A stretch of 64,000 nucleotides of DNA from Ascidiaceihabitans sp029251465 (lineage in GTDB: Bacteria; Pseudomonadota; Alphaproteobacteria; Rhodobacterales; Rhodobacteraceae), in the NCBI RefSeq assembly GCF_042932805.1, contig NZ_CP170633.1:496001-560000 (forward strand), written 5' to 3'. How positions within the stretch are numbered: position 1 is the stretch's first letter; the number at the start of each line of letters is the position of its first letter. Shown one piece after another: positions 1-8,497 of the stretch. The position numbers were made by a program, and so were the translations under genes. The notes under the pieces were generated by a model. That model saw only the letters and a program-made list of their open reading frames with translations, was not told the origin of the DNA and did no database searches.

Positions 1-127
1 TCACTTCCAGAATGTCGCGACCGGATTTCAGGATCAAGGACGGGTTGGTTGTGACCCCGTCAACCATTCCCAGATCGTTCAGTTCGGCGATTTCTTCAAC
101 TACGGCTGTGTCGACAAAGAATTTCAT
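1..127 (-). CDS. Transaldolase-like protein (fructose-6-phosphate aldolase family), N-terminal fragment
   Basis: Only the first 42 codons lie in the window; the gene continues past position 1. The start is the ATG at 127-125. The visible protein begins MKFFVDTA and contains TTNPSLI at about residues 26-32, a pair of signatures typical of the short transaldolase / fructose-6-phosphate aldolase (TalC/MipB/Fsa) family. These are cytosolic Schiff-base aldolases of sugar phosphate metabolism; the active-site lysine would lie outside the window. It is divergent from priA, with about 120 bp between the starts. The family call is firm, but whether the enzyme is a transaldolase or an aldolase cannot be decided from this fragment. 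Confidence 0.85.
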   Translation of the reverse strand, partial: MKFFVDTAVVEEIAELNDLGMVDGVTTNPSLILKSGRDILEV

Positions 128-248
128 GAATCGTTTCCTTATGAGTTTCCTGCCCGAAACAGAGGTGTTCAGGCTGTGGTGTATTCCTTGATTTGCGTGT
201 ACCCCAAGGGGGAGAAATCATCAAACCCTGAAATAGGCGGAGTGGTGC

Positions 249-2456
249 GTGAGCGGTCCAGCTTTTGTTCCGGAATTTTACGAGGCAGGCGCGCTGATTG
301 GCGTGCTGACGACACAGCCGCTGAACCGGATGCTGGATTACAAGGCACCCGAAGGTGGCTGCCATCTGGGTGCGTTTGTCGAAGTGCCTTTGGGGCCGCG
401 CAAAGTGATCGGCGTCGTTTGGGGCCCGGGTGCCGGCAATTGGGATATCAAAAAGGTGCGCAGTGCCTACCGCGTGCTGGATGCCGCACCGATGCGTCTG
501 GAAATGCGCGATTTTTTGCGCCGTGCTGCGGACTACACTCTGACCCCAATGAACGCGATGCTGCGTCTGGCGACCCGCGCACCGGGGCTGGGTGATCCGC
601 CATCAATGCGCAAGATTTACCGACGGGGTGCGGGCGAACCATCGCGGATGACCGACGCGCGGGGGCGTGTTCTGGACACGTTACAAGAATACGGTGACTT
701 GTCTTTCACGCTCAAAGAACTGGCCGAACTGGCTGGCGTGACGGCCCCCGTGATCAAAGGGTTGGTCGAACAGGGCTGCGTGTCTGAGGAAGACAGCCCG
801 CGCGATTTGCCGTTTCAGCGCATGGACCCAAGCCTGCCGTCCAAAGAACTGACCGAGGATCAGGCGACCGCCGCGGCGTATTTGGCGACAGGTGTCGCGT
901 CTGGCAATTACGGCACAACCTTGCTGCGCGGGGTGACGGGATCGGGCAAAACCGAAGTCTACCTCGAAGCCGTCGCCGCCGCCTTGCGCGCTGGACGTCA
1001 GGCGCTGGTACTGCTGCCCGAAATCGCGTTGACGGCTGAATTTCTGAAACGGATCCAGGAACGATTTGGGACGCGCCCAGCCGAATGGCACTCAGGCGCC
1101 ACAATGACCGAGCGCCGCCGGATTTGGCGCATGGTTGGGCATGGCCAAGCGCAAGTCGTGATTGGTGCGCGATCAGCGTTGTTTTTGCCTTACCAAAATC
1201 TTGGATTGATCGTGGTCGATGAAGAACACGACACGTCGTACAAGCAAGAAGAGGGCGTGCTGTACAACGCCCGTGACATGGCCGTTTTACGCGCCTCGAT
1301 CTGTGGTGCGCATGTGGTTTTGGCCAGTGCGACCCCCAGCCTCGAAAGTTGGGCGAACGCAGAAAGCGGTAAATACAAACGGCTAGAATTAACCTCGCGG
1401 TTTGGTCCTGCGGTGATGCCGACGATGAAAACGATAGACATGCGGGATGCAAAACTGCCCTCGGATCGCTGGGTGTCAGAGGTGCTGAAGGCCGAAGTCG
1501 ACAAGCGCATCGAGGCGGGCGAACAGGCGATGTTGTTCATCAACCGCCGTGGTTACGCGCCGATCACGCTGTGTCGTGCCTGTGGTCATCAGGTCGGATG
1601 CGACGATTGTGATGCGCGCATGGTTGAACACCGGTTTCAGAAACGCCTTGTTTGCCATCAGTGCGGCGAAAGCAAAGAGATGCCGGAAAAATGCCCGTCC
1701 TGCGGGGTAGAGGGTCGGATGGCCCCCGTTGGTCCGGGCGTGGAACGGCTGGGCGAAGAGGCCACAGCATTGTGGCCCGACGCACGGATCGCGACCCTAA
1801 GTTCGGACATGTACGGGTCTGCCCGCGCGCTAAAAGCCGAGATTGAATCCATCGCGGCAGGTGGCGCGGACATCGTGATCGGCACACAGTTGGTGGCCAA
1901 AGGGCACAACTTTCCGAATTTGACGTTGGTCGGCGTGATCGATGCGGATTTGGGTCTGCAAGGGTCGGATTTGCGGGCGGCTGAACGCACGTTTCAATTG
2001 ATGCGCCAAGTCGCCGGACGGGCAGGGCGCGCGGAAAAACCAGGCACGGCGATGTTGCAGACGTATCAGCCCGACCATCCGGTGATCCGGGCAATCCTTG
2101 CTGGTGACGAAGAAGGGTTCTGGCGGGCCGAAGCGGCCGAGCGCGAGCAAGCAGGCGTGCCGCCATTCGGGCGTATGGCTGGTATCATCGTGAGCGGTCC
2201 GGATGTCGCGCAGGTCTTTGATCTGGCAAACCATTTGGCCCGCAATGACGCGCCGTTGCGCCGCGTCGGGGCGCAGGTGTTTGGACCAGCCCCTGCGCCA
2301 ATTGCGCGTGTGCGAGGGCGTCATCGTGTGCGCATGTTGATCAAGGCGGACAAGAGCGTTGCCTTGCAAAGTGCGATTTCCAGTTGGTTACGGCAGGTTC
2401 AGATCAAGGGTGATGTGCGGCTGGCTGTCGATATCGATCCGCAGAGTTTTTATTGA
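249..2456 (+). CDS. priA: Primosomal protein N' (replication restart helicase PriA)
   Basis: PriA is a 3'-5' superfamily 2 DNA helicase that recognises stalled or repaired forks and reloads the replisome. The 735-residue product has the family's usual length. Seen in sequence: Walker A GVTGSGKT at about residues 228-235, Walker B VVDEEH at about 322, and the zinc-binding cysteine block (CRAC..., CDDC, CHQC, CPSC) at about 441-487, followed by the helicase C-terminal motifs (GTQLVAKGHNFPNL, QVAGRAGR). The start is a GTG preceded by AGGCGGAG at about 234-241; no ATG fits as well. It stands alone on this strand, with a transporter 138 bp downstream. Confidence 0.97.
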   Translation: MSGPAFVPEFYEAGALIGVLTTQPLNRMLDYKAPEGGCHLGAFVEVPLGPRKVIGVVWGPGAGNWDIKKVRSAYRVLDAAPMRLEMRDFLRRAADYTLTPMNAMLRLATRAPGLGDPPSMRKIYRRGAGEPSRMTDARGRVLDTLQEYGDLSFTLKELAELAGVTAPVIKGLVEQGCVSEEDSPRDLPFQRMDPSLPSKELTEDQATAAAYLATGVASGNYGTTLLRGVTGSGKTEVYLEAVAAALRAGRQALVLLPEIALTAEFLKRIQERFGTRPAEWHSGATMTERRRIWRMVGHGQAQVVIGARSALFLPYQNLGLIVVDEEHDTSYKQEEGVLYNARDMAVLRASICGAHVVLASATPSLESWANAESGKYKRLELTSRFGPAVMPTMKTIDMRDAKLPSDRWVSEVLKAEVDKRIEAGEQAMLFINRRGYAPITLCRACGHQVGCDDCDARMVEHRFQKRLVCHQCGESKEMPEKCPSCGVEGRMAPVGPGVERLGEEATALWPDARIATLSSDMYGSARALKAEIESIAAGGADIVIGTQLVAKGHNFPNLTLVGVIDADLGLQGSDLRAAERTFQLMRQVAGRAGRAEKPGTAMLQTYQPDHPVIRAILAGDEEGFWRAEAAEREQAGVPPFGRMAGIIVSGPDVAQVFDLANHLARNDAPLRRVGAQVFGPAPAPIARVRGRHRVRMLIKADKSVALQSAISSWLRQVQIKGDVRLAVDIDPQSFY

Positions 2457-2594
2457 TTCAGAAACAGGTTTGCGTTGCGCGCGCGAGTATTTTTGATCAA
2501 AACAAGGGCTTTGGACTTTAGCTTGCCGATGAGCGCATGGCTGCTATGCGTCTGGGCTATATCTCTTGTCAGGCTTTGGGCGTATTGCAAGAAT

Positions 2595-3827
2595 ATGTCT
2601 GATCCTATCCCTTTGGCGCAAGCCGTTCATTTGCCGCGTTGGCAACGCCCGTTGGTTCTGTTGTTTTTGATGGCTGTGGCCATGCCGATTGCGTTCAACA
2701 CGTGGGCGGCGTTGCTGAATAATTTTGTGATCGAGGTTGCTGATTTTGACGGCTCGGACATTGGCTTGCTGCACACAGTGCGCGAGATCCCGGGGTTTCT
2801 GGCGATTGGCGTCATCGCCATCATCATTTATGTGCGTGAACAGGTTTTGGGGATGGTCTCCCTGATTTTGCTGGGCGTGGCGACGGCCGTGACGGCGTAT
2901 TTTCCCAGCTTGGGCGGGATTTTGACCCTGACGATGCTCAGCTCGATCGGATTTCACTACTATGAAACCGTCAATCAATCGCTGCAATTACAGTGGCTTC
3001 CCAAAGACCGCGCACCCAAGGTTTTGGGATGGCTTGTGGCAACAGGGTCGGCTGCGACCTTTGTCGTCTATTTGATCATTCTGCTACTTTGGGAACCTTT
3101 GGGCCTGACTTACAACGTGGTCTATATGGTGGGCGGGTTGGTCACGGTTGCCATCGCCGTGTTCGCAATGGTGGCGTATCCGCAGTTTGACGGGCCAACG
3201 CCGCAGCTGAAAAAGATGGTGCTGCGCCGCCGCTATTGGCTGTATTACGCCCTGCAATTTATGGCCGGTGCGCGCCGTCAGATTTTCATGGTGTTTGCTG
3301 GTTTCATGATGGTCGAAAAATTCGGCTACGAGGTGCACGAGCTGACCGGTTTGTTTCTGATCAATTTGGTGATCAACATGTTCATCGCACCCGTTCTTGG
3401 CAACGTCGTTCACAAATTTGGTGAACGTAACACGCTGGTTTTTGAATATACCGGCTTGGTTGCTGTATTTCTGGCCTACGGCGGGGTGTACTATCTGGGC
3501 TGGGGCGTGGCGATTGCGGCGTTCTTGTATGTTGTGGATCACATCTTTTTCGGGTTGGCGCTGGCGTTGAAAACCTACTTTCAAAAGATCGCGGACCCCC
3601 AAGACATTGCGCCCACGGCTGCCGTTGCATTTACGATCAACCACATTGCCGCTGTGGCGTTGCCTGTCGTGCTGGGTTTGCTGTGGTTGGTGTCGCCGTT
3701 GCTGGTGTTCCTGATTGCGGCGGGCATGGCTGGCGTGTCATTGATGCTTGCGTTGTTGATCCCGCGCCACCCGGCACCTGGGCACGAAACCATTTTCAAA
3801 ATCCGGCTGACGGCTGCGGCCGAATAG
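2595..3827 (+). CDS. MFS-type transporter, substrate unknown
   Basis: A 410-residue, very hydrophobic inner-membrane protein with about 12 predicted membrane segments, in the length range of major facilitator superfamily carriers. The first half has short loops between helices and the second half restarts after a basic stretch (LRRRYW) near the middle, the usual two-bundle layout. An open frame extends upstream to 2475, but that extension reads as non-coding; the ATG at 2595 (MSDPIPL) leaves a short cytoplasmic tail before the first helix, so I chose it. The Shine-Dalgarno match is weak. The stop lies directly before the MATE gene, so the two are probably co-transcribed. Nothing visible fixes the substrate. 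Confidence 0.75.
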   Translation: MSDPIPLAQAVHLPRWQRPLVLLFLMAVAMPIAFNTWAALLNNFVIEVADFDGSDIGLLHTVREIPGFLAIGVIAIIIYVREQVLGMVSLILLGVATAVTAYFPSLGGILTLTMLSSIGFHYYETVNQSLQLQWLPKDRAPKVLGWLVATGSAATFVVYLIILLLWEPLGLTYNVVYMVGGLVTVAIAVFAMVAYPQFDGPTPQLKKMVLRRRYWLYYALQFMAGARRQIFMVFAGFMMVEKFGYEVHELTGLFLINLVINMFIAPVLGNVVHKFGERNTLVFEYTGLVAVFLAYGGVYYLGWGVAIAAFLYVVDHIFFGLALALKTYFQKIADPQDIAPTAAVAFTINHIAAVALPVVLGLLWLVSPLLVFLIAAGMAGVSLMLALLIPRHPAPGHETIFKIRLTAAAE

Positions 3828-3828
3828 C

Positions 3829-5214
3829 ATGCAAGAAGGACGCTTTCTGACCGGGTCCACTCTGGGTCATGTGGTGCGGATGACGGCGACGGGTGCGTTC
3901 GGAATTACGTTTGTGTTTCTGGTGGATGCTGCAAATTTGCTGTGGCTGTCACAACTGGATCAGCCTGAATTGGTCGCCGCGATCGGTTTTGCCTATGCGA
4001 TCCAGTTCTTTTCCGTGTCTATCGGCGTGGGGTTGATGATCGCGACCACAGCGATGGTTTCGCGCAGTATTGGACGCGCAGAGGCAGAGCTTGCACGCAC
4101 GCAATCAGGGGCTGCCGCTGCGATTTCAACGATGATCCAAGGGGGCGTCGCGCTGGCGATTCTAACCTTTCGCCACGATCTGGTGGCGATGGCCGGGGCC
4201 ACTGGTGAGACGGCGGACAATGCGGCGGGGTATCTGGCGCTGACGATCATGTCGCTGATCCCGATGGCAATTTCGCTCAGCTGTTCAGGCACTTTGCGTG
4301 CTTATGGGTATGGCAAAGAGACGATGTATGTGACGCTGACGTCTGGCCTTGTTTTGATGGTGATTGACCCGATCCTGATCCTGTATCTGGAATGGGGGTT
4401 GGAGGGGGCTGGAGTTGGCCTCGTGCTGTTCCGGTTCTGTCTGATGGGGCTGGCGCTGTATTTCGCGGTCTATCGTTTTTCACTGCTCGCGCGCCCGACG
4501 TTGCGCACAGTTCGCGCCGTCTGGATCCCGTTCATGATCGTGGCTGGACCTGCGATTGCCACGCAAATGTCGACGCCTGTTGGCAACTACATTCTAACCA
4601 TCGTAATGGCCCCGTTTGGCGACGATGCCGTTGCTGCGTGGGCAGTGGTTGCGCGCCTGACTGTGCTGACCTTTGGCGGCATCTTTGCGCTGTCGGGCGC
4701 CATTGGTGGCATTTTTGGCCAGAACTTTGGCGCAGGTTTTTATGACCGTGTGCGCAGCACCTATCGCGACGCGTTGATCTTTTGCCTCTTTTACACACTG
4801 CTGATGTGGGCCGTGTTGGCCAGTGCGACAAACCTGATCATCGCAGCATTCGGACTGTCAGGGCAGGGCGAAGACGTCTTGCGCGCGTTCACATCCATTG
4901 GGGTTGGTGGCTTTGTGTTTGTCGGTGCGCTGTTTGTGTCGAACGCGGCGTTCAACAATCTTGGTAAACCGGGACGCAGCACGTTGGTGAACTGGCTTAA
5001 GGACGGGGTGATCAGCTGGCCAGCAGCCGCATTCCTATCTGCCAGTTTCGGCGCGGCTGGCGTGATTTACGGCCAAGCCGTCGCGGGCGTCATCATGGGC
5101 ACCCTTGCGGGACTGTGGGGGTGGCGCTATGTGGCGGGCTTGAACGCTAATGTCGGAACCAAAGTGGCCAAACCGCGCCCCTATCCAAATCCCGACAGAT
5201 ACAGGAGCCGCTGA
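3829..5214 (+). CDS. MATE family efflux transporter
   Basis: A 461-residue protein with about 12 predicted membrane helices and the texture of the multidrug and toxic compound extrusion family, including the N-terminal stretch with SIGVGLMIAT and MVSRSIGR after the second helix and a corresponding repeat in the second half (GGIFGQNFGAGFYDR). MATE proteins export cationic compounds in exchange for Na+ or H+ at the inner membrane. The ATG starts 2 bp after the MFS stop and the TGA overlaps the prmA ATG by one base, so MFS, MATE and prmA look like one transcription unit. The real substrate is unknown. Confidence 0.88.
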   Translation: MQEGRFLTGSTLGHVVRMTATGAFGITFVFLVDAANLLWLSQLDQPELVAAIGFAYAIQFFSVSIGVGLMIATTAMVSRSIGRAEAELARTQSGAAAAISTMIQGGVALAILTFRHDLVAMAGATGETADNAAGYLALTIMSLIPMAISLSCSGTLRAYGYGKETMYVTLTSGLVLMVIDPILILYLEWGLEGAGVGLVLFRFCLMGLALYFAVYRFSLLARPTLRTVRAVWIPFMIVAGPAIATQMSTPVGNYILTIVMAPFGDDAVAAWAVVARLTVLTFGGIFALSGAIGGIFGQNFGAGFYDRVRSTYRDALIFCLFYTLLMWAVLASATNLIIAAFGLSGQGEDVLRAFTSIGVGGFVFVGALFVSNAAFNNLGKPGRSTLVNWLKDGVISWPAAAFLSASFGAAGVIYGQAVAGVIMGTLAGLWGWRYVAGLNANVGTKVAKPRPYPNPDRYRSR

Positions 5215-6086
5215 TGCCGACCTTTACTGCACTCACGACACTTATGGGCAAAAAGCCGGGTGAAGCTTTGGGCGAGGCGATGGAACGGCTGGTGCCCGAA
5301 CCCACAGGCATTGGCGTGTTCGAGGTCGAAGACGGATCGGGCCTGTGGGAAGTTGGCGGCTATTTCACCGAAAGCCCGGATGAAACGGCGCTGGCGTTGC
5401 TGGCCGCCGCGATGGGCGCAAAACCGTTTGTGATCTCGGAATTGCCGGAAACCGATTGGGTCGCGCACGTGCGCCGCGAATTGGCTCCGGTCGAGGCGGG
5501 GCAGTTTTTTGTCTACGGATCACACGACGCAGACAAGGTGCCAGAGGTATGCGAACCCCTGTTGATCGAAGCGGCAATGGCATTTGGCACGGGTCACCAC
5601 GGCACGACGCTGGGCTGCTTGCGGGCGGTTGATCGTTTGGACACAGAGGGTTTCGTCGGTCACAACGTGGCTGACATCGGCTGCGGCACGGCCGTTTTGG
5701 GCATGGCGGCGGCGCGCATCTGGCCAAATCCGGTGCTGGTGTCGGACATTGACCAAGTCGCGGTTGACGTCGCCATGGTTAATATTGCTGCCAATGATCT
5801 GGTCGGACGGGTCATCGCGGTTGAGGCCGCAGGCTTTGATCACCCCGACCTTTTGGCCGCTGCACCCTATGATTTGGTGTTTGCGAACATTTTGAAAGGT
5901 CCTCTTGTGGCGCTGGCCCCTGATATGGCCAAACACCTAGCCCCCGAAGGCTATGCGATTCTTTCTGGCATCCTGAACGAGCAAGCGGACGAAGTGATCG
6001 CTGTTTATGCACATAACGGCATCAATCTTGTCCACCGCGAAGAGATTGTTGAATGGACGACGTTAACGCTTCGTAAAAAGCCTTAA
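5214..6086 (+). CDS. prmA: Ribosomal protein L11 methyltransferase
   Basis: PrmA is a cytosolic SAM-dependent enzyme that methylates lysines and the N-terminus of ribosomal protein L11. The 290-residue product has the N-terminal substrate-recognition region, then AFGTGHHGTT, the SAM-binding loop DIGCGTAVLG at about residues 153-162 and the PrmA-type FANILKGPL motif at about 222-230, where most relatives have NILA-xPL. Its ATG overlaps the stop of the MATE transporter by one base and AGGAG lies 8-12 bp upstream, so translation is probably coupled. The length is normal and nothing is missing. Confidence 0.95.
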   Translation: MPTFTALTTLMGKKPGEALGEAMERLVPEPTGIGVFEVEDGSGLWEVGGYFTESPDETALALLAAAMGAKPFVISELPETDWVAHVRRELAPVEAGQFFVYGSHDADKVPEVCEPLLIEAAMAFGTGHHGTTLGCLRAVDRLDTEGFVGHNVADIGCGTAVLGMAAARIWPNPVLVSDIDQVAVDVAMVNIAANDLVGRVIAVEAAGFDHPDLLAAAPYDLVFANILKGPLVALAPDMAKHLAPEGYAILSGILNEQADEVIAVYAHNGINLVHREEIVEWTTLTLRKKP

Positions 6087-6153
6087 TTGCTGCCTGTTTT
6101 TAGACGCATTTGAGCGAAATGCCACGTTTCTGCCACATTCTGAGGGCATAAAT

Positions 6154-6167
6154 AATCTCATGAGATT
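6154..6167. promoter_or_regulatory. Perfect 14-bp palindrome before the small membrane protein
   Basis: AATCTCATGAGATT reads the same on both strands. It lies 34 bp upstream of the ATG at 6201, next to an AT-rich CATAAATAAT stretch that could serve as a -10 region. The position suggests an operator for a dimeric regulator, but no known family is recognised. Confidence 0.35.
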
Positions 6168-6200
6168 GGTGGGGGCACTGATCTTTTTGCGGAGGCTGCC

Positions 6201-6548
6201 ATGGTTAATTCCAAGCTTCAATTTAACAATCGACTGCACCTGTTAGGGCGCAAACATTCCAAAATGGCCAATGGCTATACGACGCAAATGCGTGCTGACG
6301 GTTTGATCGTCGTGAAGCCGCGTCATGTCGCGCGCCGCGGCTTTCCACTAAAGGGTTTGGTTCTGCTGGCACTTGGCCTGTTCGCGTTCAAAGCGCTGAT
6401 TTTGGCATCTGTCGGGCCTGATGGCTACGGCGAGCGGGTGGCAAAGCTTGAAACCGGTACATTTGTTGAACGCGGTGGTGCTTGGGTCATGCAAGCAGAC
6501 CCTGCAACTCAGGTTCTTGCCCAATTGATGGGTCCGGTGCTGCGCTAA
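6201..6548 (+). CDS. Small single-span membrane protein, function unknown
   Basis: A 115-residue protein. The first 45 or so residues are basic and polar (RLHLLGRKHSK, VKPRHVARRG), followed by one hydrophobic segment at about residues 50-72 (GLVLLALGLFAFKALILASV) and a short C-terminal part. The positive-inside rule would leave the N-terminus in the cytoplasm and about 45 residues in the periplasm. A good Shine-Dalgarno (GGAGG at about 6191-6195) precedes the ATG. It is monocistronic: the upstream gap holds a palindrome and the downstream gap a terminator. I do not recognise a named family; similar small proteins are common in Rhodobacterales. Confidence 0.7.
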   Translation: MVNSKLQFNNRLHLLGRKHSKMANGYTTQMRADGLIVVKPRHVARRGFPLKGLVLLALGLFAFKALILASVGPDGYGERVAKLETGTFVERGGAWVMQADPATQVLAQLMGPVLR

Positions 6549-6604
6549 GGCGCGCCACCACATTTCCCTTCGAAAATTCTAAGCTCGCTTTATGCAGGGC
6601 ACAA

Positions 6605-6641
6605 AAAAACCGCGCGGCCCATGAGGCACAGCGCGGTTTTT
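6605..6641. terminator. Bidirectional intrinsic terminator
   Basis: A perfect 11-bp inverted repeat (AAAAACCGCGC ... GCGCGGTTTTT) around a 15-nt loop, with A-rich and T-rich flanks. It lies between two convergent genes, the small membrane protein at 6201-6548 and the DUF1127 gene at 6721-6930, and can stop transcription from both sides. Confidence 0.88.
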
Positions 6642-6720
6642 CTATTCAAACAAAGTGGCAACACCGAGGGAGGACGTTGTTGCCAACCAATTCGTTTGAG
6701 ATCGTTGTTTTGTCGCGGCC

Positions 6721-6930
6721 TTAGCGGCGGCCGGCGACTGTTTCGATGTCCGCGTAGGACAGGCCGATGTCTTCGAGTTCGCGTGCAGACAACGCAGACA
6801 AAGCGTTGCGTGTCATGCGTGCGTCGTTCCAGGAAACGGCCGCGTCAACGATCGCGTGTACGGTTGCGGAAATACGGGCTGCAACTGGGGCAGTGCCGGT
6901 GGTTGTGCGGTTTGTTGTGAAAGTTGCCAT
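6721..6930 (-). CDS. DUF1127 domain small protein
   Basis: A 69-residue protein ending in the DUF1127 (YjiS-like) signature: LSARELEDIGLS followed by ADIETVAGRR at the extreme C-terminus, preceded by a Thr/Ala-rich N-terminus. Short DUF1127 proteins are abundant in alphaproteobacteria; some are implicated in phosphate or polyamine metabolism and RNA-related regulation, but no role can be assigned here. The ATG at 6930-6928 is preceded by AAAAGGA at a good distance, so I prefer it to an in-frame start 54 bp further upstream. It has its own promoter region and ends at the bidirectional terminator. Confidence 0.85.
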   Translation of the reverse strand: MATFTTNRTTTGTAPVAARISATVHAIVDAAVSWNDARMTRNALSALSARELEDIGLSYADIETVAGRR

Positions 6931-7282
6931 TGAAGCAGTCCTTTTAAATGTTGGCCGGGATCGTCCGGTCTTGATGAGTGGCATTTAGGTCTTGCACATT
7001 TTTTCAGCAACCACCGTTTGCGCATGTTCGATATGCACTCATTGCATAGGTGCAGAATCAAGGTTAACGCACGGTAAAGTAAGGCAAAAATGAGGCACCC
7101 AACGTGTCGATTTTGCTTTGGGTTCTGTCGGAAATGACCTGTGCGTGTCGCGTTTTGATGGCGATTGCCGCTTTCACGCTGCATTGCAGCATGCCTATGG
7201 TTAACGCAAACCCTCTTGGCGGATGTTCGCGTTTCGTGCTACTTGGTAAAAAAAGATTTAACAAAGCAGGCAGGAGCAGCAC
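6931..7282. other. 352-bp divergent intergenic region between the DUF1127 gene and ruvC
   Basis: The region must hold the promoters of both divergent genes. It contains two GGTTAAC half-sites (about 7059 and 7199) of the kind bound by CtrA in alphaproteobacteria, without a clean second half. It also has a degenerate SOS-box-like pattern at 7225-7239. No small gene or structured RNA is evident. Confidence 0.4.
7225..7239 (+). promoter_or_regulatory. Possible degenerate LexA box upstream of ruvC
   Basis: GTTC, seven bases, then GTGC. This matches seven of the eight fixed positions of the alphaproteobacterial LexA operator GTTC-N7-GTTC. It lies 44 bp before the ruvC ATG. The match is short and could be chance. 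Confidence 0.25.
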
Positions 7283-7792
7283 ATGGTGCGCGTTTTGGGC
7301 ATTGATCCCGGTCTACAAAACATGGGTTGGGGAATCATTGACGCTGATGGACCCCGTCTGAGCCACGTTGCCAACGGTATTGTGCATTCCTCGCCAAAGG
7401 ACGATTTGGCGCAGCGATTGTTGTCGCTGTACTGGGGCCTGACGGATGTGATCGATACCTACGGTCCCAAAACGGCCGCTGTCGAACAGACATTTGTGAA
7501 CAAAGACGGTGCAGGTACGTTAAAGCTGGGCCAAGCGCGCGGCATCGCGATGCTGGTACCTGCCCAAGCTGGCCTGAGCGTTGGCGAATACGCCCCCAAC
7601 AAAGTCAAAAAGACGGTTGTAGGGGTTGGTCACGCCGACAAAGGCCAAGTCGAACACATGGTCAAAATCCAATTGCCGGGCGTCAAGATCGAAGGCCCTG
7701 ATGCGGCAGACGCCTTGGCCATTGCCATTTGTCACGCGCATCACGGCGGGGCCAGCGGTTTGGCCGAAGCGTTAAAGAAAGCAATCGCATGA
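7283..7792 (+). CDS. ruvC: Crossover junction endodeoxyribonuclease RuvC
   Basis: RuvC is the dimeric Holliday-junction resolvase that cuts junctions processed by RuvAB. The 169-residue protein has the four acidic active-site residues in their usual contexts: Asp8 in VLGIDPG, Glu67 in AAVEQTF, and the two aspartates of GPDAADALA at about 139 and 142. The ATG at 7283 follows GGCAGGAG. The gene opens a ruvC-ruvA-ruvB run and its TGA overlaps the ruvA ATG (ATGA), so the two are translationally coupled. Length and motifs are normal. Confidence 0.97.
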   Translation: MVRVLGIDPGLQNMGWGIIDADGPRLSHVANGIVHSSPKDDLAQRLLSLYWGLTDVIDTYGPKTAAVEQTFVNKDGAGTLKLGQARGIAMLVPAQAGLSVGEYAPNKVKKTVVGVGHADKGQVEHMVKIQLPGVKIEGPDAADALAIAICHAHHGGASGLAEALKKAIA

Positions 7793-8439
7793 TCGGAAAA
7801 CTTACAGGCCGCATTGATTATCGCAGCACCGACCACATTCTGATCGACGTGCGCGGTGTTGGTTACATCGTCTTTGTGTCGGATCGCACGATGGCCGGTT
7901 TGCCCGGTGTGGGCGAGGTCTGCGCGCTGTTCACCGATTTGGTGGTGCGCGAAGATTTGATGCAGTTGTATGGGTTTCCAACACTGGCCGAGAAAGAGTG
8001 GCACCGTTTGCTGACGTCCGTGCAGGGCGTTGGGGCGAAGGCGTCATTGGCGATTTTGGGTGCGCTGGGCACAGACGGAGTCAGCCGTGCGATTGCGTTG
8101 GGTGATTGGAACGCGATCAAGGTGGCCAAAGGCGTAGGCCCCAAGATCGCGCAACGGGTCGTGTTAGACCTAAAGGACAAAGCGCCGTCAGTGATGGCGA
8201 TGGGCGGCACGATTGCCCAAGCGATGGGCGATGCCGACGCCGAGGTCATCGAAACGCCAAGCGCGCCGGTGATCCAAAACGTCTCGGCGCAGGCCGAGGC
8301 GTTGTCGGCGCTTGGCAACCTCGGGTATGGTCCGGGCGACGCGGCGGGTGCTGTGGCGCAGGCGGCGGGCGAAAATCCGGATGCGCAAACGCCTGCTCTC
8401 ATTCGCGCGGCATTGAAACTGCTGGCTCCGAAAGGGTAG
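7789..8439 (+). CDS. ruvA: Holliday junction branch migration protein RuvA
   Basis: RuvA tetramers bind four-way junctions and load the RuvB motor. The 216-residue protein starts MIGKLTGRIDY and has the N-terminal OB fold, the two helix-hairpin-helix motifs (VQGVGAKASLAIL and KGVGPKIAQRVVLDL at about residues 75-130), an Ala/Pro-rich linker and the C-terminal RuvB-binding domain (ALSALGNLGY). The ATG overlaps the ruvC stop by four bases; the open frame reaches further upstream inside ruvC, but that part is not RuvA-like. A 52-bp gap with a hairpin separates it from ruvB. Confidence 0.97.
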   Translation: MIGKLTGRIDYRSTDHILIDVRGVGYIVFVSDRTMAGLPGVGEVCALFTDLVVREDLMQLYGFPTLAEKEWHRLLTSVQGVGAKASLAILGALGTDGVSRAIALGDWNAIKVAKGVGPKIAQRVVLDLKDKAPSVMAMGGTIAQAMGDADAEVIETPSAPVIQNVSAQAEALSALGNLGYGPGDAAGAVAQAAGENPDAQTPALIRAALKLLAPKG

Positions 8440-8443
8440 GCGC

Positions 8444-8478
8444 GGTGTGTGAACCTTCCTCTGGAAGAACCACACACC
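8444..8478 (+). promoter_or_regulatory. Hairpin in the ruvA-ruvB intergenic gap
   Basis: Outer arms GGTGTGTG (8444-8451) and CACACACC (8471-8478) are perfectly complementary; inner CTTCC (8455-8459) and GGAAG (8463-8467) extend the stem. There is no U-tract after it, so it looks like an mRNA processing, stability or translation element rather than a terminator. Confidence 0.5.
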
Positions 8479-8497
8479 TTACTTCATAGATGTGCAT

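Noticed and set aside
2475..2594. 40-residue N-terminal extension of the MFS transporter
   Set aside because: The upstream part has a mixed composition unlike a carrier N-terminus and the ATG at 2595 leaves a normal short cytoplasmic tail.
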